NCBI GenBank assembly: GCA_035939775.1
Contig: DASZFO010000077.1
Location: 1-53,752, forward strand
DNA length: 53,752 bases
Direction: 5' to 3'
From: Pirellulales bacterium
Lineage (GTDB): Bacteria > Planctomycetota > Planctomycetia > Pirellulales > DATAWG01
In this document: positions 43,517 through 52,552 of the stretch, piece after piece
How the letters are laid out: each line of letters opens with the position of its first letter
Numbering within the stretch: position 1 is the first letter of the stretch
Notes under the pieces: generated by a model
Databases searched by the model: none
Seen by the model: the letters and a program-made list of their open reading frames with translations, nothing else
What the model was told of the DNA's origin: nothing
Position numbers and translations under genes: made by a program

Positions 43517-44152
43517 ATGCCCGTCGATGACGCGAAGTCGCAGCCGGCGCTCGGCTTTTTGACCGTGCTCGAACATGCTCAGCATGGCTTGATGGGCGGA
43601 TATCTGGTGCTGAACAGCGCGGGCCGGCCGCTGGAATTCCATTGCACGGCGCCGATCAAGCCCAATCGCGCCCAACAGATTCTTTATGGCCCGACGCTCG
43701 AACCGTATCTCTACGGTGAACAGATAGGGCAGGCATTGGTCGCCAAATCGCCTGCGCAGCCGCTGGTGATCTGCACCGATCTGCGCCCAGCGCTGGCCTT
43801 GCGACCGCTGGTCAGCGCGCCCGTGGCGTTAGTTTTGCCGGAAAACGACGGGGCGCGCGGCGAACCGTCCCCGGTCCCGCCGCTAGCAGCGGCGGCCACG
43901 ATAGCAGCCGCGCCGGGCGATGACGACGGGCTGCGAACACCACGGTTGCGGATTGACTCGGCGCATAGCGGTTGGCCGCAATTGCAGATTTTCCAGATCG
44001 GCCGCAACCGGCTGGCCGTTCCGCCCGACCGCGATGCCGACCGCTCGACCATCTTGAAGCGGCTCGCGCCGTTCGAGGACCTGTTCGATCTGGCCGAACC
44101 CTTCTCCCGCATCCGCGAAGCGCTCGAAGAAGCGCAGCGCGGCGGGCGATGA
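43517..44152 (+). CDS. Hypothetical protein upstream of the SNF2 helicase
   Basis: The 211-residue protein starts at ATG 43517, with GAGGA upstream. Its N-terminal part (GFLTVLEHAQHGLMGGYLVLNSAGRPLEFHCTAPIKPNRAQQILYGPTLEPYLYGEQIGQALVAKS) reads as a compact alpha/beta domain. A low-complexity Ala/Pro/Gly linker (about 108-145) follows, then a short C-terminal domain ending in REALEEAQRGG. I do not recognise the family. It lies 50 bases before the SNF2 helicase gene on the same strand, so it is probably co-transcribed and may be its partner. Confidence 0.72.
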   Translation: MPVDDAKSQPALGFLTVLEHAQHGLMGGYLVLNSAGRPLEFHCTAPIKPNRAQQILYGPTLEPYLYGEQIGQALVAKSPAQPLVICTDLRPALALRPLVSAPVALVLPENDGARGEPSPVPPLAAAATIAAAPGDDDGLRTPRLRIDSAHSGWPQLQIFQIGRNRLAVPPDRDADRSTILKRLAPFEDLFDLAEPFSRIREALEEAQRGGR

Positions 44153-44202
44153 ATCGGCTTTCGATTTGAAACCTTGGGATCGCGATTTGAGAGCGCCCGC
44201 CG

Positions 44203-45945
44203 ATGCAGATCTTCTCGATTGAACTGCCGAACGCCGAGGTCACGACGCAATCCCAAGCGCGAAGTGATTTCAATTCCGGACTGCAACCTGATTTAGCAAC
44301 GATGGATCTCGCCGACAGCCGGCCGGAGGTGTTGTCGGTTCCGCTCAACCGATTGCAAATCAAGACGCACACGTTTACATTTCCGCACGCGTCGGTGAAG
44401 GCCGCGCTGGCGATTGAGAGCGGCCAGCCACCGAGCGGCGAAGCCGGTCGCCCGGGCCCTGGCCTCGGGCCTCTAGCCTCCGGCCCCTCTCGCACTCGGT
44501 TCAAGCCTCCCGGCGACATCGTGAAGTTGAAGGACCGGCTGCACTATGTCTTGCAGCCGTCGCTCGAGACGCTGCTGACGGATTCGGCGCTGCATTTCCC
44601 GTTCGTGCCGTTTACTTATCAGTTCGAGGGAGTCGCCTTTCTCTTTCCGCGCGTGGCGGCGGTGCTGGCGGACGAAATGGGGTTGGGCAAAACGATGCAA
44701 GCGATCACGGCAATCCGCCTGCTAATCCATTCAGGCGAGATGCGGAGCGTACTGTTAGTCTGCCCGAAACCGTTGGTGACCAACTGGCAGCGCGAGTTTA
44801 CCCTGTGGGCGCCCGAACTCCCGTTGGCCGTGATCGAAGGGGAGCAGGAAAAGCGCCGCTGGCAATGGCAATTGCCCGACGCGCCGATCAAGATCGCGAA
44901 TTACGAGGCCCTGAACCGCGACCGGCGGATGGTGGTCGATTCGGGCTTGCATTTCGATTTGGTCGTGCTCGACGAATCACAGCGAATCAAGAACCGCAAC
45001 AGCACGACGAGCCAAGTGGTGCGCTCGATCTCGCGGACGCGAAGCTGGGCGCTCACCGGCACTCCGGTCGAGAACAGTCCCGACGATCTGGTCGGCATCT
45101 TCGAGTTCGTCGCGCCGGGGCATCTATCGCCCGACATGAAACCGCGGAGCATGGGGCGTGCAGCCGGCGAATACGTGCTGCGTCGGACGAAAGACAAGGT
45201 GCTCACCGACCTGCCGCCGAAGCTGTTTCGCGATGCCGAATTGGAACTCACGCCCGAACAGCGTCAGACCTACGAACTTGCCGAAGACGAGGGAGTGCTG
45301 CGGCTCACCGAGATGGGAGACGAGGCCACGATCCATCATGTGTTCGAGTTGGTGCTGCGGCTCAAGCAAATCTGCAATTTCGATCCGGCCACCGGCGAAA
45401 GCGCCAAGCTGGAGCGCTTGGCGGCCGATCTGGAAGAGGTCGCGGCCAGCGGCCAGAAGGCGATCGTCTTCAGCCAATGGGTGCAATCGCTGCAAGCGCT
45501 CGGCCGCCGGCTGCGGCGCTTCGGCACACTCGAGTATCACGGGCAAATCCCGTCGCGCAAGCGCGACGCCGTGATTGAGCAATTCCGCGACGATCCACGG
45601 CGGCACGTGCTCTTGATCAGCTATGGGGCCGGCGGGGTCGGGCTCAACTTGCAGTTCGCGGGCTATGTGTTTCTCTTCGACCGCTGGTGGAACCCGGCCG
45701 TCGAGGACCAGGCGATCAATCGGGCCCATCGGATCGGCGCGGCGGGGCCGGTCACCGTCTGCCGCTTTCTCACGCTCGACACGATCGAGCAGCGGATCAA
45801 CCAGATTCTCGAAGAGAAGCGCGAAATCTTCGACACGATCTTTTCCGACACGGCGCCCCACCTCCACTCCGGTCTCACGCAGCAAGAGGTTTTCAGTCTC
45901 TTCAAACTCCGCTGCCCGCACGGGCCAATCGATCTGGCGGCGTGA
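44203..45945 (+). CDS. SNF2-family helicase/translocase
   Basis: The 580-residue protein contains both RecA-like lobes of the SNF2 family. Motif I is DEMGLGKTMQAITAIR near 158-173, motif II is LDESQRIKN near 256 (SQ in place of the usual AH or EH), and motif III is ALTGTPVENSPDDL. The C-terminal lobe has LISYGAGGVGLNLQFAGYVFLFDRWWNPAVEDQAINRAHRIGAAGPVTVCRFLTLDTIEQRI. Such ATPases translocate on double-stranded DNA to strip or remodel bound proteins. Residues about 84-96 (GRPGPGLGPLASGPSR) are a translated low-complexity repeat (44453-44490). No nuclease domain is fused, so a partner may be supplied in trans. Confidence 0.9.
   Translation: MQIFSIELPNAEVTTQSQARSDFNSGLQPDLATMDLADSRPEVLSVPLNRLQIKTHTFTFPHASVKAALAIESGQPPSGEAGRPGPGLGPLASGPSRTRFKPPGDIVKLKDRLHYVLQPSLETLLTDSALHFPFVPFTYQFEGVAFLFPRVAAVLADEMGLGKTMQAITAIRLLIHSGEMRSVLLVCPKPLVTNWQREFTLWAPELPLAVIEGEQEKRRWQWQLPDAPIKIANYEALNRDRRMVVDSGLHFDLVVLDESQRIKNRNSTTSQVVRSISRTRSWALTGTPVENSPDDLVGIFEFVAPGHLSPDMKPRSMGRAAGEYVLRRTKDKVLTDLPPKLFRDAELELTPEQRQTYELAEDEGVLRLTEMGDEATIHHVFELVLRLKQICNFDPATGESAKLERLAADLEEVAASGQKAIVFSQWVQSLQALGRRLRRFGTLEYHGQIPSRKRDAVIEQFRDDPRRHVLLISYGAGGVGLNLQFAGYVFLFDRWWNPAVEDQAINRAHRIGAAGPVTVCRFLTLDTIEQRINQILEEKREIFDTIFSDTAPHLHSGLTQQEVFSLFKLRCPHGPIDLAA
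44453..44490. repeat. Low-complexity repeat inside the SNF2 gene
   Basis: CCCTGGCCTCGGGCCTCTAG, then CCTCCGGCCCC, shares the phrase structure of the uvrD inserts (11754-11790 and 12405-12478). It keeps the reading frame. Confidence 0.7.
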
Positions 45946-46035
45946 AAAACCATCGAGCTGGGCCACCCGAATTGTTTGGTCGCATCACTCCGCCGGTCTT
46001 TTGCACTGGGCCTAATCCGCCGTATGATGGGCGTC

Positions 46036-47859
46036 ATGCCCTCGGCCCTTTACGAATACGACGTCCTCGTCATCGGCGCAGGACACGCCGGCACTGAGGT
46101 TGCGCTCGCCGCCACCCGGCTCGGTGCTCGCACGGCGCTTCTAACAACCAATTGCGACACCGTCGCTCAGATGAGCTGCAATCCGGCGATCGGCGGCGTG
46201 GCGAAGGGGCAGATCGTTCGCGAGATCGACGCGCTGGGCGGCGCCATGGGCCGCGCGATCGACGCCACCGGCATCCAATTCCGCCTGCTCAATCGCCGCA
46301 AAGGTCCCGCGATGCACAGTCCGCGGGCCCAGGCCGACAAGAAGCTCTATCAGCTCGAAGTCAAACGGATCGTCGAGGAGCAGCCGAATCTTGTGCTGCG
46401 GCAGGAGACGGTGGAAGACCTGCTCACCGAAGAAATCAGCGGGCGGCCGCGCGTCGTTGGGGTTCGCGTCCGCGGCGATGCCGAATATCGCGCTCGCGCC
46501 GTGGTTCTGACTACCGGCACGTTTCTGCAAGCCATCATGCACACCGGCGAGACGAAGACTCCCGGCGGCCGCGCCGGCGAAGGAACGACCGCCGGCATCA
46601 GCGGGGCGCTGGGCCGGCTTGGCTTCGAGCTGCGACGATTCAAGACCGGCACGCCGGCCCGGCTCAACGGCCGCACGATCGACTTTTCGCAGACTGAATT
46701 GCAGCCTGGCGACGACGAGCCGCAGCCGTTTTCGTTTCTCACCGAATCGCTTCCCGCGCCCCAGGTCCCCTGCTGGATCACATACACGAACGACGCGGTG
46801 CACGATCTGATCCGCGCCAATCTGCACCGCGCCCCGATGTACTCGGGGCAAATCCAATCGCGCGGGCCGCGCTATTGCCCCTCGATCGAAGACAAAGTCG
46901 TGCGGTTCGCCGATAAGGATCGGCACCAGCTTTTTCTCGAGCCGGAAGGGCGCCACACGCGCGAGGTCTATGTCAACGGAATCTCGACAAGCCTGCCGCG
47001 CGACGTGCAGGACGCCATGTTCCGTCTGATTCCCGGCCTGCAGAGAGCCGAGATCATGCGCTACGGCTACGCGGTGGAATACGACTACGCTCCGCCCGAG
47101 CAGTTGTGGCCCAGTTTGGAAACGAAGCGCGTCGCGGGGCTTTACTTCGCCGGGCAGATCAATGGCACGACCGGCTATGAAGAGGCGGGCGCGCAAGGCT
47201 TGATGGCGGGGATCAACGCGGCGCTGGCCGTGCGCGGCATTGACCCGATGGTGCTGGGCCGCGAGCAGGCGTATATCGGCGTGCTGATCGACGACCTGGT
47301 GACGCGCGGCGTCGATGAGCCCTATCGCATGTTCACCAGCCGGGCCGAATTTCGACTTTCGCTGCGGCAAGACAACGCCGATCGACGGCTTACGCCGCTC
47401 GGCCGGCAGATCGGGCTGGTGGACGCCGCGCGCTGGCAGCGACTGGCCGCCAAAGAAGCAGAGATCGTCACGGCGCTTGCCGTACTAGAATTGACCCGTG
47501 CCGGAGAATCCAACTTGCTGCGGCTCTTGCGGCGGCCGGAAACGACCTGGCCTGACGTGGTCGCCCAAGCGCCGGAGCTGGCGGCGATTTCACGCGAAGC
47601 GGCGCTGCAAATCGAATATGACGTGAAATACGCCGGCTACGTAGCTCGCCAGGAGATCGACGTCGCGCGGCAAAAGCGGTTGGCGGACAAACGGATTCCG
47701 TCCGAGTTCAACTTCGCGGGTATCGCACAGCTTCGCACCGAGGCGCGCGAGAAATTAACTCGCATTCGACCGGTGAGCCTTGCCCAGGCCGCGCGAATCA
47801 GCGGCATTACACCAGCCGATATCGCGCTCTTGCTGGTGCATCTCGAAGGCAATCGCTGA
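46036..47859 (+). CDS. mnmG: tRNA uridine 5-carboxymethylaminomethyl modification enzyme MnmG (GidA)
   Basis: MnmG is a FAD-dependent enzyme that with MnmE installs the 5-carboxymethylaminomethyl group on wobble uridine 34 of several tRNAs. The FAD-binding [19 protein letters not shown] near 13, [23 protein letters not shown] near 47, [32 protein letters not shown] and the C-terminal helical domain ([16 protein letters not shown]) are all present. At 607 residues it is the usual size. ATG 46036 fits best; upstream ATG 46024 is also possible. mnmE is not in the window. Confidence 0.95.
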   Translation: MPSALYEYDVLVIGAGHAGTEVALAATRLGARTALLTTNCDTVAQMSCNPAIGGVAKGQIVREIDALGGAMGRAIDATGIQFRLLNRRKGPAMHSPRAQADKKLYQLEVKRIVEEQPNLVLRQETVEDLLTEEISGRPRVVGVRVRGDAEYRARAVVLTTGTFLQAIMHTGETKTPGGRAGEGTTAGISGALGRLGFELRRFKTGTPARLNGRTIDFSQTELQPGDDEPQPFSFLTESLPAPQVPCWITYTNDAVHDLIRANLHRAPMYSGQIQSRGPRYCPSIEDKVVRFADKDRHQLFLEPEGRHTREVYVNGISTSLPRDVQDAMFRLIPGLQRAEIMRYGYAVEYDYAPPEQLWPSLETKRVAGLYFAGQINGTTGYEEAGAQGLMAGINAALAVRGIDPMVLGREQAYIGVLIDDLVTRGVDEPYRMFTSRAEFRLSLRQDNADRRLTPLGRQIGLVDAARWQRLAAKEAEIVTALAVLELTRAGESNLLRLLRRPETTWPDVVAQAPELAAISREAALQIEYDVKYAGYVARQEIDVARQKRLADKRIPSEFNFAGIAQLRTEAREKLTRIRPVSLAQAARISGITPADIALLLVHLEGNR

Positions 47860-48052
47860 TTCAGCTACTCCAAACCTGCGAATTTCGGGAAAATCGCTAT
47901 TTTCTCAGGGGCCGGTTTTGGGTAAAGAACTATTCTGGGTTGAATTGGAGGGCGGTCGATGGCTGCCGAGCACGTTGCGGTGAAAACTCTGAGAAACCGC
48001 TTGATTTGCGTAAGATGTTAGTTGTTTGGTGGTTGCGTCGATTAAGTCGATA
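47860..48052. other. Intergenic region after mnmG
   Basis: About 190 bases lie between the mnmG stop and the strong promoter at 48053. The AT content rises toward the promoter. No gene or repeat was identified. Confidence 0.4.
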
Positions 48053-48080
48053 TTGACTCAATATAGAAGATGGCTATAAT
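48053..48080 (+). promoter_or_regulatory. Strong sigma-70 promoter
   Basis: TTGACT (48053-48058) and the perfect -10 TATAAT (48075-48080) are 16 bases apart in an AT-rich stretch. The predicted start is near 48087, about 225 bases before the response-regulator start. Confidence 0.78.
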
Positions 48081-48091
48081 TTGGTGCCGAT

Positions 48092-48139
48092 GGCAAATTC
48101 GGTAATTCAGGCGAGAATTGTCGAATTGCCCAGTTTTTT
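48092..48139 (+). terminator. Terminator-like hairpin immediately after the promoter
   Basis: GGCAAATTCGGTAATTC pairs with GAATTGTCGAATTGCC (one bulge, two G-U pairs) around a 6-base loop. CAGTTTTTT follows, ending at 48139. It begins only about 5 bases after the predicted transcription start, so it would end a transcript of about 50 bases, or attenuate the downstream mRNA, or stop read-through from mnmG. Confidence 0.65.
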
Positions 48140-48310
48140 CGGGATCAGATGCGAGAGTTTCTTCATCACCCCCTCCGTCGGGTTGGTGAAGGATCATGTC
48201 TAGCGTGACACGGAGGACTAGGAACCTTCGGGCTTGTCCGTGGATCGGCAGCTTCGAGGGTCCCGCTTAGACTAGCTGCACCATCGGCTAGGGAGAGGGG
48301 TGGTTCGCAG

Positions 48311-48907
48311 ATGAAGACTGTGTTTACGACGGGTGAAGCGGCCAAGATTTGCAAGGTTAGCCAGCAAACCATTATCCGCTGTTTTGACTCGGGGCAATTG
48401 AAGGGGTTCCGCGTGCCGGGGAGCCGCTTCCGCCGCATCCCCCGCGATCAGCTCTTTTCGTTCATGCGGGACAACGGCATCCCGACCGACGCCTTGGAGA
48501 GCGGCAAGCGAAAGATTCTGGTCGTCGACGACGACGAGGAACTCGTCGAATTGATCGTCGATGTCCTCGAGCGCGACGGCCGATTCGAACTGCGCGCGGT
48601 GAACAACGGGTTCGACGCCGGGATGATGGTCAAGGAATATCGGCCCGACCTGATCGTGCTCGACGTAATGCTGCCCGATATCAACGGCAAGGAAGTCTGC
48701 CAGCGGGTGCGCAGCGACTCGACGATGGACGACGTGCGGATCATCTGCATCTCGGGGATGATCGAGGCCGACAAGGTCGATGATCTCAAGGTGGCCGGGG
48801 CGAACGATTTCCTCCAAAAGCCGTTCGAGGTCGAGCAATTGGTCGACCGAATTTGTCATCTGCTCGATGTCGAGACGGTGACGGCCGGCTCCGCGAGAGC
48901 GGTTTGA
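48311..48907 (+). CDS. Response regulator with N-terminal excisionase-type HTH
   Basis: Residues 1-55 (TTGEAAKICKVSQQTIIRCFDSGQLKGFRVPGSRFRRIPRDQLFSFMRDNGIP) form an excisionase/MerR-like HTH. Residues 68-185 form a receiver domain with acidic pair D73/D74, phosphoacceptor D118 (DLIVLDVMLP), switch residue S148 and K170. The domain order is the reverse of most response regulators. The likely partner is the histidine kinase gene at 49034. The mRNA has a 5' leader of over 200 bases with several hairpins. A strong terminator follows at 48932-48963. Confidence 0.9.
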   Translation: MKTVFTTGEAAKICKVSQQTIIRCFDSGQLKGFRVPGSRFRRIPRDQLFSFMRDNGIPTDALESGKRKILVVDDDEELVELIVDVLERDGRFELRAVNNGFDAGMMVKEYRPDLIVLDVMLPDINGKEVCQRVRSDSTMDDVRIICISGMIEADKVDDLKVAGANDFLQKPFEVEQLVDRICHLLDVETVTAGSARAV

Positions 48908-48931
48908 TCGCGAACGTTTGAAATATGCACC

Positions 48932-48963
48932 AAGCCCACGGGGTGTCGCCCGTGGGCTTTTTT
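48932..48963 (+). terminator. Intrinsic terminator of the response regulator
   Basis: An 11-bp stem (AAGCCCACGGG and its complement) with a 6-base loop is followed by a run of T at 48958-48963. It lies 25 bases after the stop codon. Confidence 0.9.
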
Positions 48964-49033
48964 GATGAATTGGACTGTAGCTGGATTCGCAAGAATTCAG
49001 CCCTACCATCGGAATTCTTGCGAGTTCCGCTAT

Positions 49034-49933
49034 GTGCCCGTGGACGAGCGCGAGCTAATCGAGCAACTTGCGGCGGCCGCGCGCGAGGCGGCCGAGCTAC
49101 TTTCGGCCTTCGGCGATGCCGAACCGGCTGCGCGGCGGCTCTCGGGCGTGTTGGCCGAACTCGCGCCTGAATTGCCCGCGCTCGGCGAGCGATTGGCGCG
49201 ACTGGATGAACTCGAGACGGATTTTCAAGCGGCGGTTGAGACTGCCAAGCTCGACGCGCTCAAGGAATTCGCCTACGGCGCGAGCCACGAGATCAACAAT
49301 CCACTGGCCAACATCTCGGCCCGAGCACAGACGCTGTTGCAAGACGAGCGCGATCCGGAGCGCCGCCGCCGCCTGGCGGCCATCAACAGCCAGGCTTTTC
49401 GCGCCCATGAGATGATCGCCGACGTGATGCTCTTCGCGCGGCCTCCGCGGATGGAGCGCCGCGAGGTCGATCTCTCGGCGTTCGTGGCGATCGTGATCGA
49501 TGAAATGTCGGAAGACGCCGCCGTCCAGCACACCCAGCTCATGCGTAAGGGGAGTTCGGATGCGCTCGTGGCCGGCGTCGATCCCGTGCATCTGCGCATC
49601 GCGCTCAAGGCGCTCGTGACCAATTCGCTCGAAGCGCTCGCCGAGGGCGGACGGATCGAGATCGAGGTCCGCCGCGGCGCGGGGCGCGCCGTCAAACCGG
49701 CTGCCGCGAGCGGCGAGGTCGCCGAAATCCTCCTTTCCGACACCGGTCCCGGCATCCCGCCGGAGGTCCGGCCGCACATTTTCGATCCCTTCTTCTCCGG
49801 CCGCGAAGCAGGGCGCGGCCTGGGAATGGGATTGCCCAAATGCTGGCGCATCGTGAATCAGCACGGCGGCCGCATCGACGCCGAAAGCGCCGACGGGCGC
49901 GGAGCAATCTTCAAAATCACGTTGCCGATTTGA
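49034..49933 (+). CDS. Soluble sensor histidine kinase
   Basis: The protein has a charged helical N-terminus (about 1-70, likely a signalling coil), the phosphoacceptor block YGASHEINNPLANISARAQTL with H85, and a GHKL ATPase domain with NSLEALAEGG (N box), DTGPGIPPEV and GRGLGMGLPKCWRIVNQHGG. No membrane segment is visible, so it is cytoplasmic. GTG 49034 is chosen because in-frame ATG 48962 lies in the terminator. GTG 49040 is also possible. Its place after an HTH-receiver gene suggests a two-component pair, although a terminator separates the genes. Confidence 0.85.
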   Translation: MPVDERELIEQLAAAAREAAELLSAFGDAEPAARRLSGVLAELAPELPALGERLARLDELETDFQAAVETAKLDALKEFAYGASHEINNPLANISARAQTLLQDERDPERRRRLAAINSQAFRAHEMIADVMLFARPPRMERREVDLSAFVAIVIDEMSEDAAVQHTQLMRKGSSDALVAGVDPVHLRIALKALVTNSLEALAEGGRIEIEVRRGAGRAVKPAAASGEVAEILLSDTGPGIPPEVRPHIFDPFFSGREAGRGLGMGLPKCWRIVNQHGGRIDAESADGRGAIFKITLPI

Positions 49934-49937
49934 GACG

Positions 49938-50360
49938 CTAATTCACGACCGCGGCCACCACTTTCTTGTGGTGCTTGTGGGGCACGATGGCCACTTTGTC
50001 GGCAGTGTCGCTCGTCGCTTCGATCACGACGTGCTCACCCTTGTGGATCGCGGCAAGCGTGACTGGTTTCATGCCGGCGGCGGTCGCCGCTTCGTACACC
50101 GTGCTCGGCCCGACCTGGAATGTCGTCGTGACTACCTCGGGTGGCACAACCGTCGCACCATTGACCACGCGCTTGTGTGCCTCAATCGTGATTGTGCCGT
50201 TGCCATCCGCAGAGACCGTCACCGACACCACCCGGCCATGCGCCTTGTGCTCCTTGTTCTTTCCATTTCCGGCTTCCGCCGCTGCCGGCGCCGGCACCCA
50301 GCAAACCGCGGCCAGCATTGCACTGGCAATGATCGCCAAACCCAATCTCGTTGCCAACAT
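49938..50360 (-). CDS. Exported hypothetical protein
   Basis: Starting at ATG 50360 (GAGGAG six bases upstream), the 140-residue protein has a signal peptide (LGLAIIASAMLAAVCWVPAPAAA). A mature domain of beta-strand character follows (HGRVVSVTVSADGNGTITIEAHKRV, TFQVGPSTVYEAATAAGMKPVTLAAIHKGEHVVIEATSDTADKVAIVPHKHHKKVV). It resembles small periplasmic DUF5666-like beta-barrel proteins, but that is only by pattern. Confidence 0.72.
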   Translation of the reverse strand: MLATRLGLAIIASAMLAAVCWVPAPAAAEAGNGKNKEHKAHGRVVSVTVSADGNGTITIEAHKRVVNGATVVPPEVVTTTFQVGPSTVYEAATAAGMKPVTLAAIHKGEHVVIEATSDTADKVAIVPHKHHKKVVAAVVN

Positions 50361-50491
50361 GTTCCACTCCTCACTCGGCTTTCGCCCCGGAATAACCCAT
50401 CGCACACTCGAATCTGTTCACGCTTCCACGACTTCTTCGTAGCGGCCGACGCCAACCGCGGCTAGAATCGCAATCGTTCATCGCGCGGCAT

Positions 50492-50514
50492 GTGGCCGAC
50501 GCTGCCAGCGTCGG
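50492..50514. repeat. GTGGCCGACGCTGCCAGCGTCGG palindrome
   Basis: CCGACGCTG and its complement flank a single base. It is related to the element at 31664-31713 and lies upstream of the phosphorylase-like gene. Confidence 0.8.
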
Positions 50515-50587
50515 GGCCGGCGGCCCGCAAGAATTAAACACGCGGAAGTCGGGAAAGTTTCGGCCGTAGGCCGATGAGAGGGATTAC

Positions 50588-51394
50588 ATGGCCAGCGATC
50601 CCGACCCCAACTCGGCCGCGGAGCCGGCTGGTTCTCACCCGCCCTCGGCGAGCCGCTCGCGCCGCTGCGATCTGGGAATCGTTGTGACCAATTCACTGGA
50701 GTCGGGGTGCTTCGAGGACCGGCTGGCCTGCGTTATCACGTTGCGCGGCGATGGATTCGTCCTGCGTCAGGGAGCGCTTCATGGCCGCAATGTGGCCGTG
50801 ATGATCTCCGGAGCGAAATCCCAACAAACGGTTTTTGCGGTGGAGGCCCTCGTTCACGGACATTCGCCGCGGTTGGTCGTCGCCGCCGGATTTGCCAGCG
50901 GCCTGACCGACCGGCTCGAGCGCGGCGATCTGATCGTGGCCGACAGTATTCTCGGGGTCACGCGAGAGCTGCTGCCGCTCGACCGGACCCTGGATCGGAA
51001 TCTGCTGTCCGCCACGCCGCGTCTGCACGTCGGCCGGCTGCTGACGTTCGAGCAACCTGTCCGCCGGCCCGCCGAGAAACGATTGCTCGGCCAGGAGCAT
51101 GGTGCGCTGGCGGCGGACGGGCAATCACTCACCGTGGCGAGAGTATGCCGCGGTGAAAACGTCCCATTTTCCGCGGTTCGAGTCATAGTAGACGCAGTCG
51201 ATGACGAACTGCCGCCGGAAATCCAGCGGCTCACTAGCCGCAAAACGGCCGCGCAGCGGATCGGGGCCGTCGCCGGCTCGCTCGTGCGCCGCCCGTCCGC
51301 GATCAAGGCCCTCTGGAATGCCTACGAGTCGTCGCTCGCCGCTTCCGAGACGCTGGCCAAATTCCTCGAATCGCTCGCGGCGAGTATGATGTAG
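50588..51394 (+). CDS. Nucleoside phosphorylase-superfamily protein (HpnG/MTAN-like)
   Basis: The 268-residue protein has a phosphorylase/nucleosidase fold: LGIVVTNSLESGCFEDRL at the start, VMISGAKSQQTVFAVEALV, RLVVAAGFASGLTDRLERGDLIVADSI and a late VPFSAVRVIVDAVDDELPPEI, where the catalytic Asp of the MTA/SAH nucleosidase family would lie. A 28-residue low-complexity N-terminus precedes it. Its position 95 bases before ispH suggests a hopanoid or isoprenoid role, like HpnG, which removes adenine from adenosylhopane. AGAGGG precedes the start. The substrate is not proven. Confidence 0.75.
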   Translation: MASDPDPNSAAEPAGSHPPSASRSRRCDLGIVVTNSLESGCFEDRLACVITLRGDGFVLRQGALHGRNVAVMISGAKSQQTVFAVEALVHGHSPRLVVAAGFASGLTDRLERGDLIVADSILGVTRELLPLDRTLDRNLLSATPRLHVGRLLTFEQPVRRPAEKRLLGQEHGALAADGQSLTVARVCRGENVPFSAVRVIVDAVDDELPPEIQRLTSRKTAAQRIGAVAGSLVRRPSAIKALWNAYESSLAASETLAKFLESLAASMM

Positions 51395-51489
51395 GGCGGA
51401 GGTCGGAGATCGGAGCAGAGTAATCGCTCGTCAGCCGGTTCGCTTGCGAACCGATCCGCGCGAGCAAGGATGAATTCGGAGAACTGCGC

Positions 51490-52422
51490 ATGAGAATCCT
51501 TCTCGCCGGCCCGCGCGGGTTTTGCGCCGGCGTCAACATGGCGATCGACACGCTCGATCTGTCGATCCAGATTTTCGGCACGCCGATTTACGTCTATCAC
51601 GAAATCGTCCATAATCGGCACGTCGTCGAGCGGTTTTGCTCGCAAGGCGCCATATTCGTCGATCACTTGGCCGACGTGCCCGAAGGCTCGCGGCTGCTGT
51701 TCTCGGCTCACGGCGTGTCGCCCGAGGTGCGGCGATTGGCGGCCGAGCGGCGGCTGAAGACGATCGACGCCACTTGCCCGCTCGTGACCAAGGTGCATCT
51801 CGAGGCGGTCCGCTTTGCCAGGCAGGGGTATACGATTCTCCTCGTCGGCCATCGCGGGCATGACGAAGTGGTCGGCACGATGGGCGAGGCCCCAGAGGCG
51901 TTCGTGCTGGTCGAATCTCCCGAGCAAGTCGATCGTCTCGATTTTCCGACCGGCACGAAGCTGGCATATCTCACGCAGACGACGCTCTCGGTGGACGACG
52001 CCAACCGGATCATTGGCCGCTTGAAGGAGCGGTTCCCGGAGATCGTCGGCCCGCCGAAGGAAGACATCTGCTACGCGACGCAGAATCGCCAGGAAGCAGT
52101 TCGGCAATTGGCCCGCGAGGCCGACATCGCGCTGGTGCTCGGGAGCCAGAACAGCTCGAACAGCCAACGCTTAGCCGAGCTGGCAATGGAAACGGGCGTT
52201 CGCGCCCATCTCATCGACGGCCCCGCCGATCTGGACCTGACGTGGTTCCGCGGCGACGAGACCGTGCTAATTACTGCCGGGGCCAGCGCGCCGGAATCGG
52301 TAGTCGAAAAATGCGTGGCTTTGTTACGCGACAAGTTCTCGGCCACCGTCGAGCCGCGCTCGATCCGGGAAGAAGAAGTTTACTTCCCGCTGCCGAAGGA
52401 ACTGCGGACGGTCGGGCGATAG
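51490..52422 (+). CDS. ispH: 4-hydroxy-3-methylbut-2-enyl diphosphate reductase IspH
   Basis: IspH is a [4Fe-4S] enzyme and the last step of the MEP isoprenoid pathway, giving IPP and DMAPP. Cluster cysteines are at C12 (GPRGFCAGVNMAID), C96 (DATCPLVTKVH) and C194 (DICYATQNRQEAV). The HEIVHN motif and the conserved QTTLSVDDA and GSQNSSNSQRLAEL motifs are present. At 310 residues it is full length. GGAG is placed upstream. It follows the HpnG-like gene, as is known in hopanoid clusters. Confidence 0.96.
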   Translation: MRILLAGPRGFCAGVNMAIDTLDLSIQIFGTPIYVYHEIVHNRHVVERFCSQGAIFVDHLADVPEGSRLLFSAHGVSPEVRRLAAERRLKTIDATCPLVTKVHLEAVRFARQGYTILLVGHRGHDEVVGTMGEAPEAFVLVESPEQVDRLDFPTGTKLAYLTQTTLSVDDANRIIGRLKERFPEIVGPPKEDICYATQNRQEAVRQLAREADIALVLGSQNSSNSQRLAELAMETGVRAHLIDGPADLDLTWFRGDETVLITAGASAPESVVEKCVALLRDKFSATVEPRSIREEEVYFPLPKELRTVGR

Positions 52423-52429
52423 CGGGCTT

Positions 52430-52552
52430 CGATTTTGGATTTGCGATTTTGGATTGCGGAGGTGAACTCCAACCCCGGACCATCCCGCCGTTTACAATTC
52501 CGCCTGCGGACGCTGAATCCAAAATCCAAAATCGGCAATCCAAAATCCGATC
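52430..52552. repeat. GATTTTGGATT repeat cluster
   Basis: CGATTTTGGATTTGCGATTT and following GGATT (52430-52455) are complementary to a run of AATCCAAAATC units at 52516-52552. It lies between the convergent ispH and CBS genes and could fold into a long hairpin, perhaps ending both transcripts. Confidence 0.78.
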
